A DNA stretch of 64,000 nt from Saccharothrix longispora (GCF_030852425.1 NZ_NSDM01000005.1:310338-374337); one strand, 5' to 3'. Shown: positions 29,668 through 38,595, numbered from the stretch's first letter. Made by a program: numbers and translations. The notes: a model not told the origin generated them from the letters alone.

Positions 29668-31458
29668 ATGAGGTTCCAGGTACTTGGTCTGGTGGGGGCG
29701 TGGGTCGGGGACACGCAGATCGAAGTGCGCGGTTCGAAGATGCGCACCTTCCTGGCGTCGCTGCTGCTGGCCCGCGGTCGGGTCGTGTCGGACGCCAGGT
29801 TGATGCAGATGTTGTGGGACGAGGACCTGCCGTCGACGACGCAGGCGCAGATCCAGACCTACGCCTCGCGGCTGCGCAGCCTGCTCGGCGCGGAGGCCAG
29901 GATCACCCGCCAGCCGCCCGGGTACCGCTTCGAGTTCCTCGCGCGGGACCGGGTCCAGCTCGACCTGGTCGAGTTCGAGACGCTGGCGGCGCAGGGCAGC
30001 ACGGCCCTCGCCGAGGGCAGGCACGCCGAGGCCAGCAGGCTGCTGCGCGACGCGCTGTCGCGGTGGAACGGCCCGGCGCTGGGCGGCGTCACCGACCACC
30101 TCGCCACGGTGGAGCAGCCCAGCCTGGAGGAGGCCAGGCTCACCGCGCTGGAGAGCTGCATCGACGCCGAGCTGGCCCTGGGCGAGCACCAGCGGCTGAT
30201 CACCGACCTGACCGCGCTGATCGCCGCGGAGCCGCTGCGGGAACGGCCGCGCATGCAGCTGATGAGCGCGCTGCACGGCAGCGGTCGCACCGCCGACGCG
30301 CTGGCCGTGTACCAGGACTTCCGCACCGCGCTCGCCGAGCTGGTGGGCCTGGACCCGTCCAGCGAGCTGCGCGAGCTGCACCAGTCGATCCTCACCTCCG
30401 TGCCGCGCACGCCGCGCGCGACGATCACGCTGTGGACCCGGCGGCAGGAGGGCGACCCGGCGCTGCCGCCGGAGCCCAGCGACTTCACCGGCCGGGCCGC
30501 CGAGACCGAGCGGGCGTGCGCGGTGCTCAGCGGTTCACCCGGGCAGGCCGAGCTGCCCACCGCGTGCGTCGTCAGCGGCATGAACGGCGTCGGCAAGACC
30601 ACCCTCGCCCAGCGCGTGACCAGGTTGCTGACCAAGCGGTTCCCGGACCGGCAGCTGCTGGTGGACCTCGGCGGCAGGCACGCGTCGCCACCGGGCGCCG
30701 GCACCGTGCTGGACGGCCTGCTCGCGCGGCTCGGCGTGCCGGCCGACCGGGTGCCCGAGTCGACCGCGGCGAAGGTGGAGCTGTACCGCCGGACGTTGGC
30801 GGGCACCAAGACCCTGCTGATCCTCGACGACGCGCACGACGAGCGCCAGGTCCGGCCGCTGCTGCCGTCCGTGCCGGGCTGCGGGGTGCTGATCACCAGC
30901 CGCTCGCTGCTCGCCACCCTGGAGGGCACCGCGCGGATCACGCTCGGCCCGTTCTCCCCCGCCGAGTCGATGCAGCTGCTGGGCCGCATCATCGGGGTCG
31001 ACCGGACCACCGCCGAGCACCGGACCGCGCTGGACATCGCGGAGGTGTGCGGCCACCTGCCGATCGCGATCCGCGTGTGCGGCTCCCGGCTGGCCTCCCG
31101 GCCGCACTGGTCGCTCCGGCGGCTGGCCGACCGGCTGCGCGACCCGGCGCGCGTGCTGGACGAGTTGCGGGTGGGCGACCTTGACGTGCGGGAGCGGCTG
31201 CTGCCGTCGTTCGCCGCGCTGTCGGACGACCTGCGCGGCGCCGTGCTGCGGCTGTCGGCGCTCGGCCCCGGTACGTTCCACGTCCGCACCGCCGCCGAGT
31301 TGCTCCGGCTGTCCACTGTGGATGCGTTCGACGTGCTCGACGAACTGGTGGCCGCGCACCTGCTGCGCCCCGACCCCCGCGCGGTGGACCACTACCGGCT
31401 GCCCGAACTCGTCCACGCCCTGGCGCTGGACCAGGAGCAGCTCTGCAAGGTCGGCTGA
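29668..31458 (+). CDS. SARP-family activator with BTAD and NB-ARC domains (AfsR-like, short form)
   Basis: The 596-residue protein begins with an OmpR-type winged helix (residues about 1-90, MRFQVLGLVGAWVGD to ITRQPPGYRFE), followed by a BTAD helical domain (about 95-240, ending ALAVYQDFRTALAELVGLDP). An NB-ARC ATPase has its P-loop in GMNGVGKTT near residue 307 and LLILDDAHDE as Walker B. The protein ends after the ARC helices without TPR repeats, so it is shorter than AfsR. Such proteins are cluster-specific activators. The ATG at 29668 has a GTGAGGGG RBS; an upstream in-frame ATG at 29560 would add non-conserved residues. Confidence 0.88.
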   Translation: MRFQVLGLVGAWVGDTQIEVRGSKMRTFLASLLLARGRVVSDARLMQMLWDEDLPSTTQAQIQTYASRLRSLLGAEARITRQPPGYRFEFLARDRVQLDLVEFETLAAQGSTALAEGRHAEASRLLRDALSRWNGPALGGVTDHLATVEQPSLEEARLTALESCIDAELALGEHQRLITDLTALIAAEPLRERPRMQLMSALHGSGRTADALAVYQDFRTALAELVGLDPSSELRELHQSILTSVPRTPRATITLWTRRQEGDPALPPEPSDFTGRAAETERACAVLSGSPGQAELPTACVVSGMNGVGKTTLAQRVTRLLTKRFPDRQLLVDLGGRHASPPGAGTVLDGLLARLGVPADRVPESTAAKVELYRRTLAGTKTLLILDDAHDERQVRPLLPSVPGCGVLITSRSLLATLEGTARITLGPFSPAESMQLLGRIIGVDRTTAEHRTALDIAEVCGHLPIAIRVCGSRLASRPHWSLRRLADRLRDPARVLDELRVGDLDVRERLLPSFAALSDDLRGAVLRLSALGPGTFHVRTAAELLRLSTVDAFDVLDELVAAHLLRPDPRAVDHYRLPELVHALALDQEQLCKVG

Positions 31459-31498
31459 TGACCCGGTCGACGACCGCCACTTCCCTGGAGAACCCGTC

Positions 31499-32560
31499 GT
31501 GACGACAACGATGAACGAGTTCCGCTACCTCACCCGCGACGACGTCGTGCGCGCGCTGTCCGAGGTCGACGCCGTCGCGGTGGTGGCCGAGGCGCTGCGC
31601 CTGCACACCGAGCGCCGGGTGATGCTGCCGGAGGAGGCGTACCTGCCGTGGCGCTCGCCCGGCGGCGCGGCCAACCGGTGCCTGGCGATGCCGGGGGCGG
31701 TCGAGTTCGACGACGGTTTCGCGGTGGGCCTGAAGACCATCAACGCCAGCCTCGGCAACGTCGACCGGGGCCTGCCCCGCTCGCAGGGCTTCACGCTGCT
31801 GCTGGACCCGGAGACCGCGCGGCCCCGGGCGTTGATGGAGGCGGCGCACATCAGCGCGCTGCGCACCGCCGCGGTGACCGCCGTGGCCGCCCGGGCGCTG
31901 GGCAGGCCGGGGGCCTCGACGATGGGCCTGATCGGTTGCGGCACGCTGGCGATGACGCACCTGGAGCTGTTGGCGGACACCATGCCCGCGTTGGCCGAGG
32001 TGAGGGTGTTCGACATCGACCCGGCGCGGGCGGAGCGGTTCCGCGAGGAGGCGTCGGCGCGCCGGCCGCGCCTTGCCGTGTCGGTGGCGGCGTCCGCGCG
32101 GGACTGCGTCGTCGGCTCGGACCTGGTGGTGCCGGTGACGACGGTGACCGAGGGGTACATCCCCCGCGAGTGGCTGTCGCCGGGCGCGCTGGTGTCCAAC
32201 GTGTCGCTGGACGACCTGCTGCCCGACGCCGTGCGCCACTGCGACCTGCTGGTGATCGACGACTGGGACCTGGTCAGCGGGGACAACCGCCGGCTGCTGG
32301 GCCGGATGTACCGGGCGGGTGAGCTGCTGCCGCCGTCCGGCATCGTGGAGGCCGACGGCGGCGGCCTGCCGAGCGCCTCGGTCCGCAAGGTGGACGCGAC
32401 GCTCGGCGAGGTGGTGTCCGGCGACCACCCCGGGCGCGGCGCGGACACCGACGTCGTGGTGTGCAACGCGTTCGGGATGGCCATCCTGGACGTCGCCGTG
32501 GCGCACCGGGTGGCCGAGGTCGCCGAACGGGCCGACCTCGGCCAGGTCCTGTCGTTGTGA
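31499..32560 (+). CDS. sbnB: SbnB-type N-(2-amino-2-carboxyethyl)-L-glutamate dehydrogenase
   Basis: The 353-residue protein is of the ornithine cyclodeaminase/mu-crystallin family, with NAD-binding GLIGCGTLAMTHLELL near residue 145 and the SbnB-like ends RYLTRDDVVRAL and CNAFGMAILDVAVAHRV. SbnB oxidises the SbnA product to release L-2,3-diaminopropionate, 2-oxoglutarate and ammonia. The gene lies 40 nt after the SARP gene and is probably co-transcribed with it. It is more than 31 kb from the sbnA-type gene at the left edge. The GTG start at 31499 has a CTGGAG RBS; an ATG twelve bases further in is possible. Confidence 0.85.
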   Translation: MTTTMNEFRYLTRDDVVRALSEVDAVAVVAEALRLHTERRVMLPEEAYLPWRSPGGAANRCLAMPGAVEFDDGFAVGLKTINASLGNVDRGLPRSQGFTLLLDPETARPRALMEAAHISALRTAAVTAVAARALGRPGASTMGLIGCGTLAMTHLELLADTMPALAEVRVFDIDPARAERFREEASARRPRLAVSVAASARDCVVGSDLVVPVTTVTEGYIPREWLSPGALVSNVSLDDLLPDAVRHCDLLVIDDWDLVSGDNRRLLGRMYRAGELLPPSGIVEADGGGLPSASVRKVDATLGEVVSGDHPGRGADTDVVVCNAFGMAILDVAVAHRVAEVAERADLGQVLSL

Positions 32561-32583
32561 GCGGCGCCGTGCCCCTCCGCTCA
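32558..32583. terminator. Small hairpin spanning convergent stop codons
   Basis: 7-bp arms TGAGCGG/CCGCTCA, each containing the stop codon of one of the two convergent genes. Confidence 0.35.
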
Positions 32584-33582
32584 GCCGCGCCCGCCGGACA
32601 GCCAGCCGACCTCGACCGCGCGGACGCCGACCTGGAACCGGCTGCGCGCCCCCAGGCGCTCGGCCAGGTCCGCGATCACCCGTCGCGTCGTGCGCACCGA
32701 CACCCCCAGCTTGCGGGCGACCACGGCGTCGGTGTGGCCGTCTGCCAGCAGGCGCAGGACCTCGTGGTCCTGCGCCGTCAGGCCGTCGACGTCCCGGTTG
32801 ACCGGCACGCCGAGGTCGGTGGCCGGTTCCCAGGCGTGGTCGAAGAACGCGCACAGCGCCGTGAGCACACCGGCGCCGCGCAGCACCACGATGCCCTCGT
32901 CCGAGTTGTGCGGGTCGATGGCGACGATCGCCACCTTGCGGTCGTAGAGCGACATCCTGACCGGCAGGCTCGGTACGGTGCGCACCTCGCCGCCCTGCTC
33001 GACCAGCCAGCGCGCGTAGCCGAACGCGGCGGTGTCGTTGGCGATGCTCTCCAGGTAGAGCCGCCGGATGCGCACGCCGCGCCCCAGCAGCCGGAGGTCC
33101 TCGGCCCGGTCCGCCTCCTCCTGCGGTTGCGGCGCCGGGCCACCCGGCGAGAACGACATCATCTCGGACGTGCAGTTGTCCGCCAGGCTGTCGGCGAAGC
33201 TCTGCACCGCTTCCGAGCCCAGCACGCGCTGGTCCGGGAACTCGCCCTGGTCCACCTGCGCCTGCTCGTATTCGGCGAGCATGCTCGACACCAGCGACCG
33301 ACTGCGGGCGACGTCCTGCTGGTGGTAGGCCAGCACGGCCTCCTGCGCTTCCAGCAGCCCGTGCAGCGCCACGCCCGGGTCGATCAGCACGGCCTCGTCC
33401 CGGTCCTGGTTCTGCCAATCGGCCTTGATCAGGTTGAGCTGCACCAACTCGTCGAGCGAGCGGGTCAACCTGCCTTCCGACCACGTCAGCCAGAGCCCCA
33501 GCTCCGCGATGCCGACGTGCGGGTACTTGATCATGGTTTGGTACACGATTCCGGCATCGGTGCCGAGACCGAGGAACTGCAT
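32581..33582 (-). CDS. LuxR-type regulator with TrmB-like N-terminal part
   Basis: The 333-residue protein ends in a LuxR-type helix-turn-helix (GLTAQDHEVLRLLADGHTD onwards, residues about 265-325). The N-terminal 70 residues look like a TrmB-like winged helix (GIVYQTMIKYPHVGIAELG), and the middle resembles the phospholipase D-like effector segment of helix-turn-helix regulators in actinobacterial NRPS clusters. The ATG at 33582 follows a strong GGGGAGG RBS, so the longer frame from 33720 is not used. It is a candidate binder of the repeated cluster motif. It converges with the sbnB-type gene. Confidence 0.82.
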   Translation of the reverse strand: MQFLGLGTDAGIVYQTMIKYPHVGIAELGLWLTWSEGRLTRSLDELVQLNLIKADWQNQDRDEAVLIDPGVALHGLLEAQEAVLAYHQQDVARSRSLVSSMLAEYEQAQVDQGEFPDQRVLGSEAVQSFADSLADNCTSEMMSFSPGGPAPQPQEEADRAEDLRLLGRGVRIRRLYLESIANDTAAFGYARWLVEQGGEVRTVPSLPVRMSLYDRKVAIVAIDPHNSDEGIVVLRGAGVLTALCAFFDHAWEPATDLGVPVNRDVDGLTAQDHEVLRLLADGHTDAVVARKLGVSVRTTRRVIADLAERLGARSRFQVGVRAVEVGWLSGGRG

Positions 33583-33720
33583 GTTCAACCTCCCCAGAGT
33601 GGCTGAACCAGCCACCGGTCGAACGTGAGATCTGTTCACCACCGTGTGCTTATTCCTGACAAAACCTCCGACTCCCAGGCAAAAATTCTTTTGCAATGCC
33701 AACCGAGGAAAGAAAAGCAC

Positions 33721-33837
33721 ATGTCAAATACCGGAACGATAGGTCAGACGGGTGCATTGCCCGGCCGCCGGATTGGGCCGTTCGGAGTCTTACGGATTCC
33801 CGAATCGTCGTCCGGGCGACTGGCACGGCGGTGTTGA
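33721..33837 (+). CDS. Possible 38-residue small ORF overlapping the membrane protein start
   Basis: I do not recognise this ORF. An RBS-like GAGGAAAG lies upstream of the ATG, and the frame overlaps the GTG of the next gene by 7 nt, as expected for translational coupling. The product would be Gly/Arg/Ser-rich and soluble. It could instead be untranslated leader, or the remains of a longer start of the next gene. Confidence 0.3.
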   Translation: MSNTGTIGQTGALPGRRIGPFGVLRIPESSSGRLARRC

Positions 33838-34316
33838 CGTGGCCGTGGATCGCCTTCGGGCTGGCGTTCGCCACGGCGGTCGTGCCGTTCGGCAGCATCG
33901 AGCTGTTCGTCATCGGCCTGGTCGCGCAGCGGCCGGACATCCCGTTCGCGGCCGTGGGCGCGGTGATCGCGGTCGGCCAGGTGCTGGGCAAGCTGGTGCA
34001 CTACTACGCCGCCCTCGGCGTGCTGCGGTTGCCGCCGCTGTTGCGCCGGGCGCCGCGGCCCGGGCGCGCACCCGGCCGGGTCGCGACCTGGCTGAAAGCG
34101 GCCACCGAGCGCGCCCGGGAGAGCCCGCGGTGGATGGCGGGGATCTTCTGCGTCAGCTCGGTCGTCGGGTTGCCCCCGTTCGGGGCGACCGTGCTGCTGG
34201 CGGGCGTCACCCGGATGCGGGTCGAGCTGTTCCTGGCGGTCGGCCTGGCCGGCCGGTTCACCAGGTACTGCTGCCTGGCCGCGGCCCCCGGCGTGTTCGG
34301 CGACGTGTTCTTCTGA
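33831..34316 (+). CDS. Small integral membrane protein, DedA/VTT-like
   Basis: The 161-residue protein has about four hydrophobic segments, with the pattern PFGSIELFVIGL near the N-terminus and GLPPFGATVLLAGV in the second half, resembling YqaA/DedA-like (VTT) membrane proteins. Function is unknown; family members are linked to lipid flipping or membrane stress. The GTG at 33831 begins just before the first helix; an in-frame ATG at 33696 would add 45 charged residues. It lies at the likely right edge of the NRPS cluster and is not clearly part of it. Confidence 0.6.
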   Translation: MLTWPWIAFGLAFATAVVPFGSIELFVIGLVAQRPDIPFAAVGAVIAVGQVLGKLVHYYAALGVLRLPPLLRRAPRPGRAPGRVATWLKAATERARESPRWMAGIFCVSSVVGLPPFGATVLLAGVTRMRVELFLAVGLAGRFTRYCCLAAAPGVFGDVFF

Positions 34317-34384
34317 CCGGGAGCGGCCCGGGGCCGGCTCCCCGCGCAGTCCACAGAGGATTGATCTGACGGAGGGGACCGGTC

Positions 34385-35656
34385 GTGACGGACCACGTGG
34401 CAGTGCTGCTCCTCGACCTGGCGCTGATCCTGTTGATCGCCCACGCGTTCGGCGCGCTCGCGCGCAGGTTCGGGCAGCCGCCGGTGATCGGCGAGATCCT
34501 CGCCGGCATCCTGCTCGGACCGACGCTGTTCGCCGGCGGGCTGTCCGCGGTGGTGATCCCCGCCGACGTGCGGCCGCTGCTGTCACCGCTGGCGAACGTC
34601 GGCGTCGCGCTGTTCATGTTCCTGGTGGGGCTCGAACTGGACCGGTCGCTCCTGGCCACCGGGCGCCGCGTCATGACCGGTGTCGCGCTGAGCGCCACGC
34701 TGGTGCCCTTCGCGCTGGGCGCGCTGCTGGCGTGGCACCTGCTGAACCGGCACGAGACCACCCACCCGCTGGGCTTCGTGCTCTTCCTCGGCGTGGCCAT
34801 GGGCGCGACCGCGTTCCCCGTGCTGGCGCGCATCCTGACCGACCGCGGGCTCCAGAAGACCCCGCTGGGCGTGCTCTCGCTGGGCATCGCGGCGATCGGC
34901 GACGTGGTGGTGTGGTCGGTCCTGACGGGCGTGGTCGTGCTCGTCGGCGGCACCGGCTCGGAGTGGCGGCTGCTCCTCGCCGTCCCCTACGCGGCCGTCC
35001 TGCTGTTCGTGGTGCGACCGCTGCTGCGCAGGCTCGGCACCCGGCAGGCGACGTCGGGCACGGACACGCGGCGGCTCGTGGTGATCACCATCGGCGTGCT
35101 CGCCAGCGGCGGCGCGACGGAGTGGCTCGGGCTGCACTTCGCGTTCGGCGCGTTCCTGTTCGGCTTCGTCTTCCCCAAGGACACCGACAGCCGGCTGCGC
35201 GCCGACGTGGCACGCCGGGTCGGTTCGATCACCTCGGTGCTGCTGCCGGTCTACTTCGTGACGGCCGGGCTCAAGGTCGACCTGTCGACGATCGACGTGT
35301 CGGGCTTCCTCGACCTGGCCCTGGTGCTGCTGGTCGCGGTGGGCGGAAAGGGGGGCGGCGCCTACGTCGCGGCGCGGTTGCAGCGGGTGCCCCCGCGCGA
35401 CGCCGCGTCCCTCGCCGTGCTGCTGAACACGCGCGGCCTGACGGAACTCGTCATCCTCACCATCGGGTTGCAGCTGGGCCTGCTCCAGGAGGACCTGTAC
35501 TCCCTGATGGTCGTCATGGCACTGGTGACCACCGCGATGACCGCGCCGCTGCTGACGCTGGTCGACCGGGTCGGCGGGCGCCGCTCGCGCCTCGGACCGG
35601 ACGCCGACGTGGCGCACCCCGGCTCGGTGCCCCGCACCCGACCCGGTGGCCGGTGA
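34385..35656 (+). CDS. CPA2-family cation/proton antiporter
   Basis: The 423-residue protein has about twelve hydrophobic segments and KefB/NhaS3-type motifs such as GQPPVIGEILAGILLGP (residues about 35-51) and GVALFMFLVGLELD. These proteins exchange Na+ or K+ for protons. It has no C-terminal TrkA or RCK domain. The GTG start follows the preceding membrane gene by about 70 nt. Some antibiotic clusters carry such antiporters, but here it is more likely flanking housekeeping DNA. Confidence 0.85.
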   Translation: MTDHVAVLLLDLALILLIAHAFGALARRFGQPPVIGEILAGILLGPTLFAGGLSAVVIPADVRPLLSPLANVGVALFMFLVGLELDRSLLATGRRVMTGVALSATLVPFALGALLAWHLLNRHETTHPLGFVLFLGVAMGATAFPVLARILTDRGLQKTPLGVLSLGIAAIGDVVVWSVLTGVVVLVGGTGSEWRLLLAVPYAAVLLFVVRPLLRRLGTRQATSGTDTRRLVVITIGVLASGGATEWLGLHFAFGAFLFGFVFPKDTDSRLRADVARRVGSITSVLLPVYFVTAGLKVDLSTIDVSGFLDLALVLLVAVGGKGGGAYVAARLQRVPPRDAASLAVLLNTRGLTELVILTIGLQLGLLQEDLYSLMVVMALVTTAMTAPLLTLVDRVGGRRSRLGPDADVAHPGSVPRTRPGGR

Positions 35657-35719
35657 CCGGAACGCCGGTCGCCCCCGACGCGTCCGACCACCGAGGACGT
35701 CGGTCGTCGGGAGGTCGGG

Positions 35720-36292
35720 GTGGAACGTCGGGCGTTGCTCGGCCTGGCGTGGGCGTGCGTGCCCGTCCAGGTCGTCGGGGGGTTCCTCGTCGGGAGCGAC
35801 GAGTGGTGGTGGGTCGGCGCCGCCGGGTTCGTCCTGGGGGCCGTCGGCTTCGCCCTCGTCTTCCACGCGCTCGGGCTGGGCCCCGGCGCCGTGGGCGCGG
35901 CCTGCTTCCTCGGGTTCGGGCTGCTGGCGGTGTCCGCGCTGACCGGGCCGCCGCTCTGGGCGGCGTGGTTCGGGGAGCGGGCGGAGTGCGCGATCGTCGA
36001 CCGGCGCGCGGAGCGGGGTTCGTGGGACGACGACGAGGCGTGGTACGTGGTCGAGTGCGACGGGGGGCGCGGCGCGGCGGAGGTGTCCGCGCGCGGCAGG
36101 CACCTCGGCGTGGTCGGCGACCGGGTGCCACTGGTCTTCGACCGGCTCGGGGTGGTGGCGCCCCTGCGGCCGGACGACGTGACGACGGCCGGCGCGTGGC
36201 TCGTCCCACCCTCCACCGCGGTGGTGGTCTGGTTCGTCGCGGTCGCCGACCGGCGGCCGGGGTGGCGGCGCCGGGCCGCGCGCCGGCGGTGA
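35720..36292 (+). CDS. Hypothetical membrane protein (190 aa)
   Basis: I do not recognise this protein. It has three N-terminal hydrophobic segments (residues about 5-85), an extracytoplasmic or cytoplasmic beta-rich part of about 70 residues starting AECAIVDRRAERG, and a last membrane segment near residue 165 followed by an Arg-rich tail. This layout resembles DUF3592-type proteins. The GTG start has a GGGAGG RBS. Confidence 0.6.
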   Translation: MERRALLGLAWACVPVQVVGGFLVGSDEWWWVGAAGFVLGAVGFALVFHALGLGPGAVGAACFLGFGLLAVSALTGPPLWAAWFGERAECAIVDRRAERGSWDDDEAWYVVECDGGRGAAEVSARGRHLGVVGDRVPLVFDRLGVVAPLRPDDVTTAGAWLVPPSTAVVVWFVAVADRRPGWRRRAARRR

Positions 36293-36341
36293 CGCGGCCC
36301 GGCCCGTCCGGCCCGGCGGGACGCCGGCGCGCCGGACGGCC

Positions 36342-37180
36342 TCACGTGGTCCAGGCGTGCAGGGACCGGTTGCGCTCCGGGTCGCGCAGCAGCTTCAGCG
36401 ACTCCTTCTCCAACTGGCGGATGCGCTCCTTGGTCAGGCCGAGTTCCCCCGCCACCTCCTGCAACGTGCACGGGCGGCCGGCGGCCGGGCCGTAGCGGCG
36501 GGTCACGATCCGCGCCTGCCGCTCGGGCAGCGTGCCCACCAGGGCCCGCAGCTCCGCGACGAGGCCCTGCCGCTCGACCACCTCGTGGGCCTGCACGGCG
36601 CCGGTGTCCTCGATCAGGTCGGCCACCGAGGCGCCGCCGTCGTCGCCGACCGGGCTCTCCAGGCTGATCGTGGCCCGGGCCGCCCCGAGCAGCTCGGTCA
36701 CCCTGTCCACCGACTCGCCCGCCGCCCGCGACCTCCTCGTGGGTCGGCTCGCGGTCGGAGTCCGCGCGCAGGCGCCGCTCGACCTTCTGCAACCCGGACA
36801 GCTCCTCGCTCACGTGGACCGGGATGCGGATGGTGCGGGTCTGGTCCGCCAGGTCGCGCAGGTGGAGAACTTGAACCCCTTGGTGTGGTCGAACTTCTCC
36901 ACCGCGCGGATCAGCCCGAGGTCGCCCTCCTGCACCACGTCCAGGAACGGCAGGCCGCGGAAGGCGTGCTTCCTGGCCACCGACACCACCAGGCGCAGGT
37001 TCGCCCGGATCACGTGGTCCTTGGCGCGGCGGCCGTCCTCGGCCACCGCGGTCAGGTCCCGGCGGCGTTCCGCAGCGGTGTCCCGTTGATCTCGCGCAGG
37101 TACTGCCCCACCAGGCCGGCGTCACCCGACCACTCCCGCCCGGCGGCGGCCGGGCGGGTCCTGTCCATCGTCGACGGCAT
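36342..37180 (-). pseudogene. Group 2 sigma-70 (HrdB-like) pseudogene, at least three frameshifts
   Basis: Sigma-70 regions run in the right order but in shifting frames. Region 1.2 ([15 protein letters not shown]) starts at 37180 and stops early. Region 2 ([33 protein letters not shown]) reads in a second frame at about 36810-37060. Region 3 ([14 protein letters not shown]) reads in a third frame. Regions 3-4 (TLPERQARIVTRRYG, GLTKERIRQLE) read at 36342-36720 in another. The first break fits a 10-bp deletion between short CCGCTG repeats. Independent breaks make sequencing error less likely, though it is not excluded. No single frame could give a working factor. Confidence 0.8.
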
Positions 37181-37309
37181 GGTCATCTCCTCGCCGGCTC
37201 GCCCGCGGCGGCGGCACGCGGGTCCGGGAACGTGGAAGGAGGGCGGTCCGGGGGACCTCGCCCGCGCCCGAAAGGGCCGGCGCGCCGTCGTCCGGCCACT
37301 GGTCCCCCG

Positions 37310-37339
37310 GGGTGCCCGGGGCCGCTGCCCCGGGCACCC
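37310..37339. terminator. Hairpin between the sigma pseudogene and the TerB-like gene
   Basis: 12-bp arms (GGGTGCCCGGGG and its complement) with a CCGCTG loop, about 40 nt before the next start. It could also be an upstream leader hairpin. Confidence 0.4.
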
Positions 37340-37368
37340 GCCTCGGCGGACGCGGCGCGCGGGCGATT

Positions 37369-37374
37369 TAAGCT
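37369..37374 (+). promoter_or_regulatory. -10 element of a possibly leaderless promoter
   Basis: TAAGCT matches the actinobacterial -10 pattern TANNNT and lies 6 nt before the ATG at 37381, as in leaderless transcripts. Confidence 0.4.
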
Positions 37375-37380
37375 GACCGC

Positions 37381-37770
37381 ATGATTCACTACACGGACGC
37401 CGAGAGCCGGACCCTGCGCACGGCCGTGTTCGGCGTGATGGTGCTGGTGTCGCACGCCGATCCCGGCCCCGTGATCCAGGAGCGGCACGCCGGGCTCCGC
37501 GCCCTGACCACGCTCTCCCCCGACCTGCGCGTCGTCCTGCACGCGGCCCGCGTCGACCTCTCGGGGATCCCCGAGGAGCAGTTGGAGGAGCGGGTCCTGG
37601 AGGCCCTCCGGACGTCCGCGGAGGTCCTCGCCGCGAAGTCGCCCGCCGACGCCGCCGGCTTCCCCGACGCCGTGGAGGCGATCTGCCACGAGGTCGCCGC
37701 GGCCGACGGCCAGGTGGCCGAGGTGGAGACGGCGGTCATCGAGAAGGTGCGGGCCGCGCTGAAGGGCTGA
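37381..37770 (+). CDS. TerB-like hypothetical protein (129 aa)
   Basis: The protein is small, acidic and helical. Its C-terminal half (FPDAVEAICHEVAAADGQV and on) resembles TerB/DUF533-like helical domains, where an acidic aADGxV turn is typical. No membrane segment or signal is seen, and function is unknown. No RBS is evident and the start may be leaderless. It lies 57 nt upstream of the TetR gene. Confidence 0.5.
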   Translation: MIHYTDAESRTLRTAVFGVMVLVSHADPGPVIQERHAGLRALTTLSPDLRVVLHAARVDLSGIPEEQLEERVLEALRTSAEVLAAKSPADAAGFPDAVEAICHEVAAADGQVAEVETAVIEKVRAALKG

Positions 37771-37790
37771 CGCCCGTCCACCCCACTCAT

Positions 37791-37825
37791 GTGTACGAAC
37801 GTACACAAGAGTGGTACGGTCGTAC
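37791..37825. promoter_or_regulatory. Two-part operator in the TetR promoter
   Basis: GTGTACGAACGTACAC (37791-37806) and GTACGGTCGTAC (37814-37825) are palindromes with the same half-site. TACGGT (37815-37820) could serve as a -10, placing the transcription start at the GTG of 37828. The same pair recurs at 38492-38525. Confidence 0.65.
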
Positions 37826-37827
37826 AC

Positions 37828-38415
37828 GTGACGAGCGACCGCCCGGTGACCGAGAAGCGCGCCCGGCCCCGGCGGCCGGACCCGGGGCGCCGGGACCGGA
37901 TCATCGACGCCTGCCTCGACGTGATCGCCGAGGTCGGGGTGGCCGGCGCGTCCCACCGGACGATCGCCGCGGCGGCCGGCGTGCCGCTGGGGTCGATGAC
38001 CTACCACTTCGACGGGATGCAGGAACTGCTGCGCGAGGCGTTCGGGCGGTTCGCGGCGGGGGTGGCCGAGCGGTTCGAGCAGCGGATGGCGGCGGCCTCG
38101 GACTTCGCGGCCGCCGAGCGCGCCGTGGTGGAGATCATCACCCTCGACACCCTCAACGACCACCGCGACCTGGTCCTCACGCACGAGCTGTACACGCTGG
38201 CCGCGCGCGACCCGGCGTGCCGCGACATCACCAACGCCTGGATGGCGGCCAGCCGCCGGGCGCTGGAGCGGCACTTCGACCCGCTGACCGCGCGCCTGCT
38301 CGACGCCCTGATCGAGGGCCTGACGCTCCACCGCGCCCTGGACACCGAGCCGCACGACGCCGCCACCGCGGCCGCGGCCGTCGAACGCGTCACCGCCCCC
38401 GTCCGCCCGGGGTGA
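37828..38415 (+). CDS. TetR-family repressor, probably controlling itself and the GH3 gene
   Basis: The 195-residue protein has an N-terminal TetR helix-turn-helix (RIIDACLDVIAEVGVAGASH, then GVPLGSMTYHFDG, residues about 25-70) and a helical ligand domain. The promoter and the region before the GH3 glycosidase carry the same two-part palindrome, so autoregulation plus control of the GH3 gene is the simplest reading. The GTG at 37828 is preferred over the ATG at 37789, which lies at the operator edge; no RBS is visible and the mRNA may be leaderless. The ligand is probably a sugar or a plant glycoside (inference). Confidence 0.85.
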   Translation: MTSDRPVTEKRARPRRPDPGRRDRIIDACLDVIAEVGVAGASHRTIAAAAGVPLGSMTYHFDGMQELLREAFGRFAAGVAERFEQRMAAASDFAAAERAVVEIITLDTLNDHRDLVLTHELYTLAARDPACRDITNAWMAASRRALERHFDPLTARLLDALIEGLTLHRALDTEPHDAATAAAAVERVTAPVRPG

Positions 38416-38491
38416 CGCCGCCGGGTCGCGCCCCGCCGCCGTCCCGGTTTTTGCGGCCGGTACCGGATTTCGCGATCACCCCCTCGATCGC

Positions 38492-38525
38492 GTGTACGAA
38501 CGTACATCCGCGGATACGGTCGTAC
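38492..38525. promoter_or_regulatory. Two-part operator upstream of the GH3 gene
   Basis: GTGTACGAACGTACA (38492-38506) and TACGGTCGTAC (38515-38525) repeat the elements found before the TetR gene, with 8 rather than 9 nt between them. Confidence 0.65.
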
Positions 38526-38595
38526 CCACGCGGGCGCGACGAGCCGCCCACGAGCCGCGGCGACGCTCCGCCGTGACCTGGACACTGGAGAACGC

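Noticed and set aside
33696..33830. N-terminal extension of the DedA-like protein
   Set aside because: The 45 extra residues are charged and lie before the first membrane helix, and the ATG at 33696 has no clear RBS; GTG 33831 is preferred, though not certain.
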